A stretch of DNA of 24,398 nucleotides from Pelomonas sp036401055 (GTDB lineage Bacteria; Pseudomonadota; Gammaproteobacteria; Burkholderiales; Burkholderiaceae_C): assembly GCA_036401055.1 (NCBI GenBank), contig DASWWC010000177.1, positions 1-24,398 of the forward strand. Reading direction: 5' to 3'. Each line of letters starts with the position of its first letter. Positions within the stretch are counted from its first letter, which is position 1. The notes beneath the pieces were generated by a model, which saw nothing but the letters and a program-made list of their open reading frames with translations, was not told the DNA's origin and did not search any database. The position numbers and the translations under genes are program-made. Positions 15,719-22,331 of the stretch are shown here, piece after piece.

Positions 15719-16712
15719 GAAATGGTTGTGGCGGGCGCTGCTCGCGTTGTTGTTGATCGCCGCGCTGGCGGCGGGTGCCGCCTGGCAGTGGCTGCGCAGC
15801 CCGCTGGCGCTGGCCGCGCCGTCGGTGGAGTTGTCCGTCGAGCCCGGCACCAACCCGGCCGTGGTCGCGCGTGCCTGGGTCACGGCCGGCGTGCAGACCG
15901 ACGAGCGCCTGCTGTACCAGTGGTTCAAGTGGTCCGGCCAGGCCAAGCAGATCCGCGCGGGCAGCTACGAGGTCCACGCCGGCGTCACGCCGCGCGAGCT
16001 GCTGCACAAGATGGTGCGTGGGGACGAGGTGCTGGAGCAACTGCGCCTCATCGAAGGCTGGAGCTGGCGCCAGGTGCGCGCCGCGCTGGCCGCCGCGCCG
16101 TCGCTGAAGGCCCGGACCACCGGCATGAGCGACGCCGACATCATGGCCGCGCTGGGCGAGCCGGGTGTCGCGCCGGAAGGCCGCTTCTTCCCAGATACCT
16201 ACGCCTACAGCCGTGGCGTCAGTGACCTGACCGTGCTGAAGCGCGCCCACACGGCGATGAAGCAGCGCCTGGCGGCGGCCTGGGCGCAGCGCGCATCCGA
16301 CCTGCCGCTGAAGTCGGCGGACGAGGCGCTGATCTTGGCCTCCATCGTCGAGAAGGAGACCGGCACCGCCGCCGACCGCGCCAAGGTCGCCGCCGTGTTT
16401 GTCAACCGCCTGCGCATCGGCATGCCGCTGCAGACCGACCCGACCGTCATCTACGGCCTGGGCGAGAGCTTCGACGGCAACCTGCGCAAGCGCGACCTCG
16501 TCACTGACACGCCGTTCAACACCTACACGCGAGGCGGCCTGCCGCCCACGCCCATCGCGATGCCCGGCGCGGCCTCGCTGAAGGCGGCGCTGAACCCGGC
16601 GGCGGTCAAGGCGCTGTACTTCGTCGCCCGTGGCGACGGCAGCAGCGAGTTCAGCGATGACCTCGACGCGCACAATCGCGCGGTCAACAAATACCAACGC
16701 GGCGGCAAGTGA
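15717..16712 (+). CDS. mltG: Endolytic murein transglycosylase MltG
   Basis: MltG (YceG family) is an inner membrane lytic transglycosylase that cuts nascent peptidoglycan strands and so sets glycan chain length. This 331-residue protein has one membrane anchor at residues 5-24, a LysM-like region (RAGSYEVHAGVTPRELLHKMV near 80-100) and the YceG catalytic domain. The catalytic glutamate is E212 in ILASIVEKET. The substrate segment NRLRIGMPLQTDPTVIYGLG follows at 230-249, then YNTY-like FNTYTRGGLPPTPI and a C-terminal YFVARGDGSSEFS. The ATG gives a proper N-terminal anchor; the frame is open further upstream but antisense to ygfZ. The stop overlaps the tmk GTG, starting a coupled operon. The mltG-tmk-holB order is widely conserved. 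Confidence 0.95.
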   Translation: MKWLWRALLALLLIAALAAGAAWQWLRSPLALAAPSVELSVEPGTNPAVVARAWVTAGVQTDERLLYQWFKWSGQAKQIRAGSYEVHAGVTPRELLHKMVRGDEVLEQLRLIEGWSWRQVRAALAAAPSLKARTTGMSDADIMAALGEPGVAPEGRFFPDTYAYSRGVSDLTVLKRAHTAMKQRLAAAWAQRASDLPLKSADEALILASIVEKETGTAADRAKVAAVFVNRLRIGMPLQTDPTVIYGLGESFDGNLRKRDLVTDTPFNTYTRGGLPPTPIAMPGAASLKAALNPAAVKALYFVARGDGSSEFSDDLDAHNRAVNKYQRGGK

Positions 16713-17326
16713 CTGGTCGGTTCATTTCATTCGAGGGCATCGACGGTGCCGGCAAGTCCACCCACATCCAGGCCGTGGCCGACTGGTTCCGTGCCCGTGG
16801 TGCCGACGTGCAGCTGAGCCGCGAGCCGGGCGGCACGCCGCTGGCGGAGACGCTGCGCGACATCGTGCTGAAGCAGCCCATGGGCTCGCTGACCGAGTTG
16901 CTGCTGATGTTTGCCGGCCGGCGCGACCATGTGGAGACCGTCATCAAGCCCGCGCTGGCCGCCGGCAGGACGCTGCTGTGCGACCGCTTCACCGACGCCA
17001 GCTTTGCCTACCAGGGCGGCGGTCGCGGCCTGCCGCTTCAGGTACTCGACGCGCTGGCCGACTGGGTGCAGGAAGGCACCGAGCCCGAGCTGACGTTGTG
17101 GTTCGACCTGCCCGCCGAGCAGGCCGCCGTCCGCCGCGCCAGTGCCCGCGAGGCCGATCGCATCGAGCAGCTGGACCTGGCGTTCTTCGAGCGCGTGCGC
17201 GCCGGCTATGCGGCCCGCGCCGCGCAGGCGCCGCAGCGCATGGTGCGCATCGACGCCAGCGGCACGGTCGAGCAGGTCGGCGCTGCGGTGCTGGCCGTCC
17301 TGACGCAACGCTACGCCGCATGCTGA
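16709..17326 (+). CDS. tmk: Thymidylate kinase
   Basis: Thymidylate kinase phosphorylates dTMP to dTDP in dTTP synthesis. The 205-residue length fits. The P-loop is FEGIDGAGKST at residues 8-18, followed by LSREPGGTPLAE (36-47), which includes the dTMP-contacting Arg, and the CDRFTDASFAYQGGGRG segment with D92-R93. A lid region is seen at READRIEQ. The start is GTG overlapping the mltG stop as GTGA; it places the P-loop at the usual distance from the N-terminus. The end overlaps holB by seven bases. Tight coupling with holB links nucleotide supply and replication genes. Confidence 0.96.
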   Translation: MTGRFISFEGIDGAGKSTHIQAVADWFRARGADVQLSREPGGTPLAETLRDIVLKQPMGSLTELLLMFAGRRDHVETVIKPALAAGRTLLCDRFTDASFAYQGGGRGLPLQVLDALADWVQEGTEPELTLWFDLPAEQAAVRRASAREADRIEQLDLAFFERVRAGYAARAAQAPQRMVRIDASGTVEQVGAAVLAVLTQRYAAC

Positions 17327-18327
17327 ACGCCGATCTGCCTTGGCTGCAGGCGCCGCTGGCCGACGCGCTGGCGCGTGCGCGTTCGCATGCGCTGCTCGTG
17401 CAGGGCCCGGCGGGCGTCGGTCAGCTGGAGCTGGCCGTGAAGCTCGCCCAGAGCTGGTTGTGCGAGGCGGCAGCCCCGGCCCAGCCGGCCTGCAACCACT
17501 GCCCCAGCTGCAAGCTGTTTGCCAGCGGCACCCACCCAGACTTCCAGTTGCTGCTGCCCGAGGCGCTGGAGGCGCCCGCGCGCGAATCGCTGGGCCTGCC
17601 CTTCGAGGAGCCCGACGCGCCCAAGGCCGGCAAGGCCAAGCCCAGCCGCGAGATCAAGGTGGAGGCGGTGCGCAGCCTGCTGTCCTTTGCGCAGGCGACG
17701 TCGGCGCGCGGCAAGGCCAAGGTGGTCGTCATCTTCCCGGCCGAGGCGCTGAACGGCGTTGCGGCCAATGCGCTGCTGAAGACGCTGGAGGAGCCGTCCG
17801 GCCTGCTGCGCTTTGCGCTGGCCAGCCATGACAGCGCGGCGCTGCTGCCGACCATACGCAGCCGCTGCCAGCCGCTGCCGCTGGCCCTGCCCGAGACGGG
17901 GGCCGCGCTGGCCTGGCTGGAGGCCAAGGGCGTGAAGGACGCCGCCGGCCTGCTGGCCGCAACCGGCGGCCGGCCGCAGCAGGCGCTGGAATGGGCCGAG
18001 GCCGGGCTGAGCGATGCGGCCTGGCAGGCGCTGCCCAAGCGCGTCGCGCGCGGCGAGGTGGCAGCGCTCAGCGACCTGGCACCGCCGCGCGCCATCGACG
18101 CGCTGCAGCGTCTGTGCCACGACCTGGTGCGGCGCAGCCATGGCCAGCCGGGCCAGTTCTTTGCCACGGCCTCGCTGCCCGCGCCGCGCCGGGCCGCGCC
18201 GCTGCTGGCCTGGGAGGCTGAGCTGCGCCGCGCCGCCCGCCATGCCGACCACCCGCTGAACGCCGGCCTGTGGCTGGAGGCGCTGGCGGCGCAAGCCCAG
18301 GCCGCCATCGCGGCCGCCGCGCGCTGA
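17320..18327 (+). CDS. holB: DNA polymerase III subunit delta'
   Basis: The delta' subunit is a stator of the clamp loader that places the beta clamp on primed DNA. This copy has 335 residues. Its P-loop is degenerate, GPAGVGQLEL at residues 29-38 with Gln at the Lys position, as expected because delta' does not hydrolyse ATP. Four cysteines for zinc, C48, C58, C61 and C64 (CNHCPSCKLF), are present. ALLKTLEEP lies at 151-159 and the arginine-finger SRC motif at 181-183 (TIRSRCQPLPL). An insert near residues 82-110 is rich in Ala, Pro and Lys. The ATG begins seven bases before the tmk stop. The PilZ gene follows after 13 bases. Confidence 0.94.
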   Translation: MLNADLPWLQAPLADALARARSHALLVQGPAGVGQLELAVKLAQSWLCEAAAPAQPACNHCPSCKLFASGTHPDFQLLLPEALEAPARESLGLPFEEPDAPKAGKAKPSREIKVEAVRSLLSFAQATSARGKAKVVVIFPAEALNGVAANALLKTLEEPSGLLRFALASHDSAALLPTIRSRCQPLPLALPETGAALAWLEAKGVKDAAGLLAATGGRPQQALEWAEAGLSDAAWQALPKRVARGEVAALSDLAPPRAIDALQRLCHDLVRRSHGQPGQFFATASLPAPRRAAPLLAWEAELRRAARHADHPLNAGLWLEALAAQAQAAIAAAAR

Positions 18328-18340
18328 ATACACTCGGGCC

Positions 18341-18790
18341 ATGAGCGACGCGACTTCCAAGCAGGGCCCGGCTTCCCTGCACTTCCAGCCCAGCCAACTC
18401 GGCGGCGCACTGCCGCTGCCCACCGTGGGCGGCGCCGGCGTGGCATCGAGCGCGAGGCCCAGCGTCATCCAGCTGGTGTTCCGCGAGAAGTCGGCGCTGT
18501 TCGCGGCCTACATCCCGGCCTTCACGGAGGGCGGGCTGTTCGTGCCGACCAACCGCGACTACAAGCTGGGCGAGGACGTTTACCTGCTGCTGGCCCTGCC
18601 CGAGGACAACCAGCGCTATCCGGTGGCCGGCAAGGTCGCCTGGCTGACGCCGCCCAACGCCTCCGGCGGCCGAACGCAGGGTGTGGGCGTGCGCTTCCCT
18701 GGCGACGAGAAGACGCGGCTGATTCGCCTGCGCATCGAGGAAATCCTGGGTACGGCGATCTCGTCCAGCAAACCGACACAGACCCTCTGA
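18341..18790 (+). CDS. PilZ domain protein of the type IV pilus class
   Basis: This 149-residue protein matches the PilZ of type IV pilus assembly encoded next to holB in many beta- and gammaproteobacteria. The domain spans about residues 42-135: FREKSALFAAYIPAFTEGGLFVPT, then LGEDVYLLLALPE, YPVAGKVAWLTP and GVGVRF. It lacks the RxxxR and (D/N)xSxxG motifs needed to bind cyclic di-GMP (the second reads AFTEGG), which agrees with the pilus-type PilZ proteins that act through partners such as PilB and FimX. The first 40 residues are low-complexity and probably flexible. It sits 13 bases after holB and 6 before tatD, so it shares their transcript. A gene name pilZ would fit but function is inferred from class and context. 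Confidence 0.9.
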   Translation: MSDATSKQGPASLHFQPSQLGGALPLPTVGGAGVASSARPSVIQLVFREKSALFAAYIPAFTEGGLFVPTNRDYKLGEDVYLLLALPEDNQRYPVAGKVAWLTPPNASGGRTQGVGVRFPGDEKTRLIRLRIEEILGTAISSSKPTQTL

Positions 18791-18796
18791 TCCCCG

Positions 18797-19582
18797 ATGT
18801 TTGTTGACTCGCATTGCCACCTCAGCTTTCCCGAGCTGAAGGACAGGCTCCCTGACATCCTGTCCGACATGCGCGCCGCGCAGGTGGTGCAGGCCATCTG
18901 CATCTGCACGCAGATGGAGGAGTTCGAGACGGTGCACGCGCTGGCGGTCGGGCATCCGCAGCTGTGGTCCACCGTGGGTGTGCACCCCGACACCGAGGAC
19001 ATGCGCGAGCCCGATGTGGCGGAACTCGTGCACCTCGCTGCGCGGCCCAAGGTCGTCGCCATCGGCGAGACCGGGCTGGACTACTACCGGCTGAATGGCC
19101 GCAGCATCGCGGACATGGAGTGGCAGCGCGAGCGTTTCCGCACCCACATCCGGGCCGCGAAGCAGGCGGGCAAGCCGCTGGTGGTGCACACCCGCTCCAG
19201 CGCCGCCGACACGCTGCGCGTGATGGACGAGGAGGGCGCCGAACAGGCCGGCGGCGTGTTCCATTGCTTCACCGAGTCGGCCGACGTGGCGCTGGCTGCG
19301 GTGGAGCGCGGTTACCACATCTCGTTCTCCGGCATCGTCAGCTTCAAGAACGCGCAGGACCTGCGCGACCTGCTGAAGCTGCTGCCGCTGGACCGCCTGC
19401 TGATCGAGACCGACAGCCCCTACCTGGCCCCGGTGCCCTTCCGTGGCAAGACCAACTCCCCGGCCTATGTGCCCCACGTGGCCAAGGCCGTGGCGGATGC
19501 CGTCGGCCTGCCAGTGCCCGAACTGGCGGCCATCACGTCGGCCAACACGCGCCGGCTGTTCAAGCTGCCGGAGGCTGCATGA
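18797..19582 (+). CDS. tatD: TatD family metal-dependent hydrolase
   Basis: TatD-type enzymes are metal-dependent DNases of the amidohydrolase fold. The 261-residue protein shows the full metal site: H6 and H8 in DSHCHL, E91 in GETGLDYY, H131 in VVHTR, H156 in FHCFTES and D206 in ETDSPYLAP. This copy lies in the holB-pilZ-tatD arrangement where E. coli has the YcfH paralogue, so the name TatD is by family rather than strict orthology. It starts six bases after the PilZ gene and its TGA overlaps the following ATG. It likely works in the cytoplasm. Confidence 0.93.
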   Translation: MFVDSHCHLSFPELKDRLPDILSDMRAAQVVQAICICTQMEEFETVHALAVGHPQLWSTVGVHPDTEDMREPDVAELVHLAARPKVVAIGETGLDYYRLNGRSIADMEWQRERFRTHIRAAKQAGKPLVVHTRSSAADTLRVMDEEGAEQAGGVFHCFTESADVALAAVERGYHISFSGIVSFKNAQDLRDLLKLLPLDRLLIETDSPYLAPVPFRGKTNSPAYVPHVAKAVADAVGLPVPELAAITSANTRRLFKLPEAA

Positions 19583-20241
19583 AGTTCTGGCTGGCTGCGC
19601 TGGCCCTTGCCGCATCGACGCTGGTGCAGGCTGCGTCCATCGAAGACTTCGTCAAGGCTGCCGAGTTCAACGACCCGCGTGGCATCCAGCAGCAACTGCA
19701 GCAGGGCATCGATCCCAACCTGACCGACTCGCGTGGCCGCACGGCGCTGTTCACCGCGGTGCGCGAAGGCTCCGAGCGTGCGCTGCAGGCGCTGCTGGCG
19801 GCGCCCCAGGTCAACGTGAACGCCGTCAATGCAAACGGCGAGACGCCGCTGATGCTGGCCGCCATCCGCGGCTCTCTGCCCATGGTGCAGGCGCTGGTGG
19901 CGCGCGGCGCGGCGGTCAACCGCGAGGGCTGGACGCCGCTGCACTACGCCTGCAGCGGGCCGGACAACGGCGTGGCCGCCTTCCTGATCGCGCGCGGTGC
20001 GGACCTGAATGCGCGCTCCGAGAACGGCAGCACGCCGCTGATGATGGCGGCCCGCTACGGTGGCGGTGACTTGGTGCCCCTGCTGCTGAAGGCCGGCGCC
20101 GAGCCGCGCGCTGCCAACGAGCAGGAACTGACGGCGGCGGACTTCGCCACCCGCGGCGGCCGCGACGCGATGGCCAAGGAACTGCGCCGCGCCATGCAGG
20201 AGCGCCAGCGCGCGGCGGACGCGGCCAAGGCCGCCAAGTAG
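19579..20241 (+). CDS. Exported ankyrin repeat protein
   Basis: This 220-residue protein has a signal peptide (KFWLAALALAASTLVQA, cut near residue 18) and about five ankyrin repeats. Recognisable units begin near residues 19, 52 (SRGRTALFTAVREG), 86 (NGETPLMLAAIRG), 116 (EGWTPLHYACSG) and 149 (NGSTPLMMAARYG), each with the TPL-type helix start and a following ALVARGA-like helix. The C-terminus (about 195-220) is a charged helix rich in Ala, Arg and Lys. Ankyrin repeats bind proteins, so a periplasmic partner is expected; none can be named. The ATG overlaps the tatD stop, which ties it to the replication and pilus operon. It is the last gene of the run. Confidence 0.92.
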   Translation: MKFWLAALALAASTLVQAASIEDFVKAAEFNDPRGIQQQLQQGIDPNLTDSRGRTALFTAVREGSERALQALLAAPQVNVNAVNANGETPLMLAAIRGSLPMVQALVARGAAVNREGWTPLHYACSGPDNGVAAFLIARGADLNARSENGSTPLMMAARYGGGDLVPLLLKAGAEPRAANEQELTAADFATRGGRDAMAKELRRAMQERQRAADAAKAAK

Positions 20242-20358
20242 TTCACGCGCCGGCGGGCGTGTAGGGAAAATTCTTACAGCGCCTCGCGCAAGGCGCCGAC
20301 TGGTCCGACTCGGGGCCGCTGCCTACAGTGCAGCCATCGATTCCAAGCGAGGCTCACC
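20242..20358 (+). promoter_or_regulatory. Intergenic region before the 75-residue gene
   Basis: The 117 bases hold a hairpin GCGCCT-CGCGCA-AGGCGC at 20279-20296, which could end the long upstream operon although no T-run follows it. The only poly-A stretch (GGGAAAATTCTTAC, 20264-20277) lies before the hairpin. A GAGG ribosome site at 20349-20352 serves the next ATG. I could not identify a pair of promoter boxes with confidence. Confidence 0.4.
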
Positions 20359-20586
20359 ATGCAGACCACCACCGCCCATCTGGCTGATCCCTTTGCGATG
20401 CTGCTCGCTCCCGACGAGGTGATGCGCGCGGTGGAGCATTCCGACCGGCTGGCCCGTCTGCAGCGCCGCGTCTACCGCCCGCTGGACCGGCCCTGGATCC
20501 CGCTGAAGGGCTCCGCGTCGGCCGCGTTCGACAGCGAGATCGATGCCGAGCCGGAAGTGCCTGACCTGTCCGACGACGCGCTGTAA
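20359..20586 (+). CDS. Small uncharacterised protein, 75 residues
   Basis: I do not recognise a family. The 75 residues begin MQTTTAHLADPFAML and contain a helix-like segment with VMRAVEHSDRLARLQRRVYRPLDRP and a strongly acidic tail (EIDAEPEVPDLSDDAL). The basic middle and acidic end suggest a soluble protein that binds a partner or folds on itself. There is no signal peptide or membrane span. Support for it being real comes from a GAGG ribosome site six bases before the ATG, good codon use and an intrinsic terminator directly downstream, meaning it is its own transcription unit. Confidence 0.78.
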   Translation: MQTTTAHLADPFAMLLAPDEVMRAVEHSDRLARLQRRVYRPLDRPWIPLKGSASAAFDSEIDAEPEVPDLSDDAL

Positions 20587-20595
20587 ACAAAGCAA

Positions 20596-20623
20596 AACGC
20601 CCGCTGATGCGGGCGTTCTGTTT
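20596..20623. terminator. Bidirectional terminator between the 75-residue gene and efp
   Basis: AACGCCCGC (20596-20604) and GCGGGCGTT (20609-20617) form a perfect 9-bp stem with a TGAT loop. On the plus strand CTGTTT follows. On the minus strand, running out of efp, the stem is followed by TTGCTTTG, and the last A/T pairs of the stem extend the T-rich side. It therefore can serve both convergent genes. Confidence 0.9.
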
Positions 20624-20640
20624 GCGAGCGCGGAAACCGC

Positions 20641-21195
20641 TCAGACGCGCTTGCGGTACTCGTGCGTGCGGGTGTCGATTTCGATCTTGTCGCCGTTCTC
20701 GACGAACAGCGGCACGTTGATCTCGAAGCCGGTGCCCTTCAGGCGCGCGGGCTTCATGACCTTGCCCGAGGTGTCGCCCTTGACGGCCGGCTCGGTCTCG
20801 ATCTCGCGCACGACGCTGGTGGGCAGCTCGATGGAGATGGCCTTGCCGTCGTAGAAGGTGACTTCTGCGGCCATGCCGTCTTCCAGGTAGGAGATGCCGT
20901 CGCCCATGTTCTCGGCTTCCACTTCGTACTGGTTGTACTCGGTGTCCATGAAGACATACATCGGGTCGGCGAAGTAGGAGTACGTGCACTCCTTCTTGTC
21001 GAGGATGATCTGTTCCATCTTGTCGTCGGCCTTGAAGACCAGCTCGGCGCCGGCGCCGTTCAGCAGGTTCTTCATCTTGATGCGCACGGTGGCGGCACCG
21101 CGGCCACCGCGGCTGTATTCGGTCTTCAGGACGACCATCGGCTCCTTGCCCTGCATGATCACGTTGCCGGCGCGGATTTCTTGTGCGAGTTTCAT
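20641..21195 (-). CDS. efp: Elongation factor P, arginine type
   Basis: EF-P relieves ribosomes stalled at proline runs. The 184-residue protein has the three beta-barrel layout: an N-terminal KOW-like domain (MKLAQEIRAGNVIMQGKEP), the central domain (TYSYFADPMYVFMDTEYNQYEV) and the C-terminal domain ending THEYRKRV. The tip loop reads SRGGRGAAT with R32 where E. coli has the modified Lys34. That arginine marks the EF-P class that is rhamnosylated by EarP, and the EarP gene lies directly upstream on the same strand. ATG 21195 is the family's usual start; the upstream extension of the frame is not conserved-looking. The 91-base gap to earP contains a GCCGGC/GCCGGC hairpin at 21215-21234 in the efp leader. 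Confidence 0.97.
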   Translation of the reverse strand: MKLAQEIRAGNVIMQGKEPMVVLKTEYSRGGRGAATVRIKMKNLLNGAGAELVFKADDKMEQIILDKKECTYSYFADPMYVFMDTEYNQYEVEAENMGDGISYLEDGMAAEVTFYDGKAISIELPTSVVREIETEPAVKGDTSGKVMKPARLKGTGFEINVPLFVENGDKIEIDTRTHEYRKRV

Positions 21196-21286
21196 GGTGG
21201 TATCTCGAGGTGAGGCCGGCAGCGAAAAGCCGGCTGGGGTGCGCACCAGACTCCGAAAACATCCCGGCGTGGCGCGGCAAAGCCCG

Positions 21287-22297
21287 TCATTCTAGCTGGA
21301 AACCCTTGATGAACCTCAGCAGCTGGGTCAGCAGATCCGGCTGCTCTGCCAACTGCGCACGCCATTGCCGGAAGGGCGCGGCGCGCAGTTCCGGCAGCGG
21401 TGCGAAGCGGTCCAGCCCGTTCCAGCCGCGCCAGAACGCGGCCCAGTCCGCCGGCAGGCCGGCACGCGTCATGAAGGCCTCCAGCTTGGGGCCATGGGCG
21501 CCATCATCCTGCGGGTAGATGTGCCATATGAAGGGCTTGCCGGCCCACTGCGCGCGCACGAAGGAGTCCTCGCCGCGCACCAGGTTCAGGTCGCAGGACC
21601 ACAGCAGCCGGTCGTAGTCGTCCTGCGCCAGGTAGGGCAGGGCGATGGTGCGCAAGCCCTCGCATGGCGTGATGCGCTGCTGCGCCCAGCCGGGGCAGGC
21701 CAGCAGCAGCGTCGGCTGGGCTGCCAGCGTGTCGAGCAACTGCGGCAGCTGCGGGTTCTCGTAGCAGAACAGGCTGACCAGGCGCTCGCCCGGCTGCGGC
21801 GCCCAGCCGTGTCGGGCCAGCCAGGCATGGCCGTCGAAGCCGTCAATCGCGTCCAGCAGCCCCGGTTCGCGCAGCAGCCCTCCGGTGCGCGACGTGAAGC
21901 CGGGGTAGAAGAAGCGCTTGTTCAGACCCGCGCCAGGGCCGTGGAACTGGGGTGACGCCAGTCCATGGCTGCGCTCCACGTAGTCCTCGGCGCTCAGGTA
22001 CTCCAGGTTGATCCAGGCCGGCCGGCGCCCGGCCATGCGCTCGACGAAGGCTGGCGGCAGCTCGCAGCCGAAGGCCTCGATGACCACGTCGCCGCTGTCC
22101 ACGTCGACCGGGCCGGACGGCCAGCCGCGCAGTTCGACGCCCTCCGGGCGCTGCGGAGCCATCCAGCCCAGTGCCGACGCATCGTCCACCCACAGCCGTG
22201 CGTGGTGCCCGCGCGCCGCCACGTCGCGGGCCAGCCGCCAGCACACGCCGATGTCGCCATGGTTGTCGATGACGCGGCAGAAGATGTCCCAGAGCAT
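21287..22297 (-). CDS. earP: EF-P arginine rhamnosyltransferase EarP
   Basis: EarP (formerly DUF2331) attaches rhamnose from dTDP-rhamnose to the tip arginine of EF-P and is needed for that factor's activity. This 336-residue protein has the diagnostic N-terminus FCRVIDNHGDIGVCWRLAR with D11 and D15, the pair matching the catalytic aspartates of known EarP. It also has the C-terminal nucleotide-sugar site RGEDSFVRAQWAGKPFIWHI at residues 241-260, followed by YPQ. The ATG at 22297 gives the family's usual start; ATGs at 22333 and beyond would add residues not typical of the family and overlap uvrC. The partner efp lies 91 bases downstream. The dTDP-rhamnose (rml) genes are not in this window. 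Confidence 0.95.
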   Translation of the reverse strand: MLWDIFCRVIDNHGDIGVCWRLARDVAARGHHARLWVDDASALGWMAPQRPEGVELRGWPSGPVDVDSGDVVIEAFGCELPPAFVERMAGRRPAWINLEYLSAEDYVERSHGLASPQFHGPGAGLNKRFFYPGFTSRTGGLLREPGLLDAIDGFDGHAWLARHGWAPQPGERLVSLFCYENPQLPQLLDTLAAQPTLLLACPGWAQQRITPCEGLRTIALPYLAQDDYDRLLWSCDLNLVRGEDSFVRAQWAGKPFIWHIYPQDDGAHGPKLEAFMTRAGLPADWAAFWRGWNGLDRFAPLPELRAAPFRQWRAQLAEQPDLLTQLLRFIKGFQLE

Positions 22298-22331
22298 GGG
22301 GCTGGATTGTCCCAGGCCAAAATCCGGCGCC

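Noticed and set aside
17406..17440. Broken P-loop in holB as evidence of a damaged gene
   Set aside because: Delta' subunits normally lack ATPase activity, and the zinc cysteines and SRC motif are intact.
18068..19615. Minus-strand open frame of 515 codons across holB, the PilZ gene and tatD
   Set aside because: It runs across three well-supported genes and resembles the other antisense shadows in composition.
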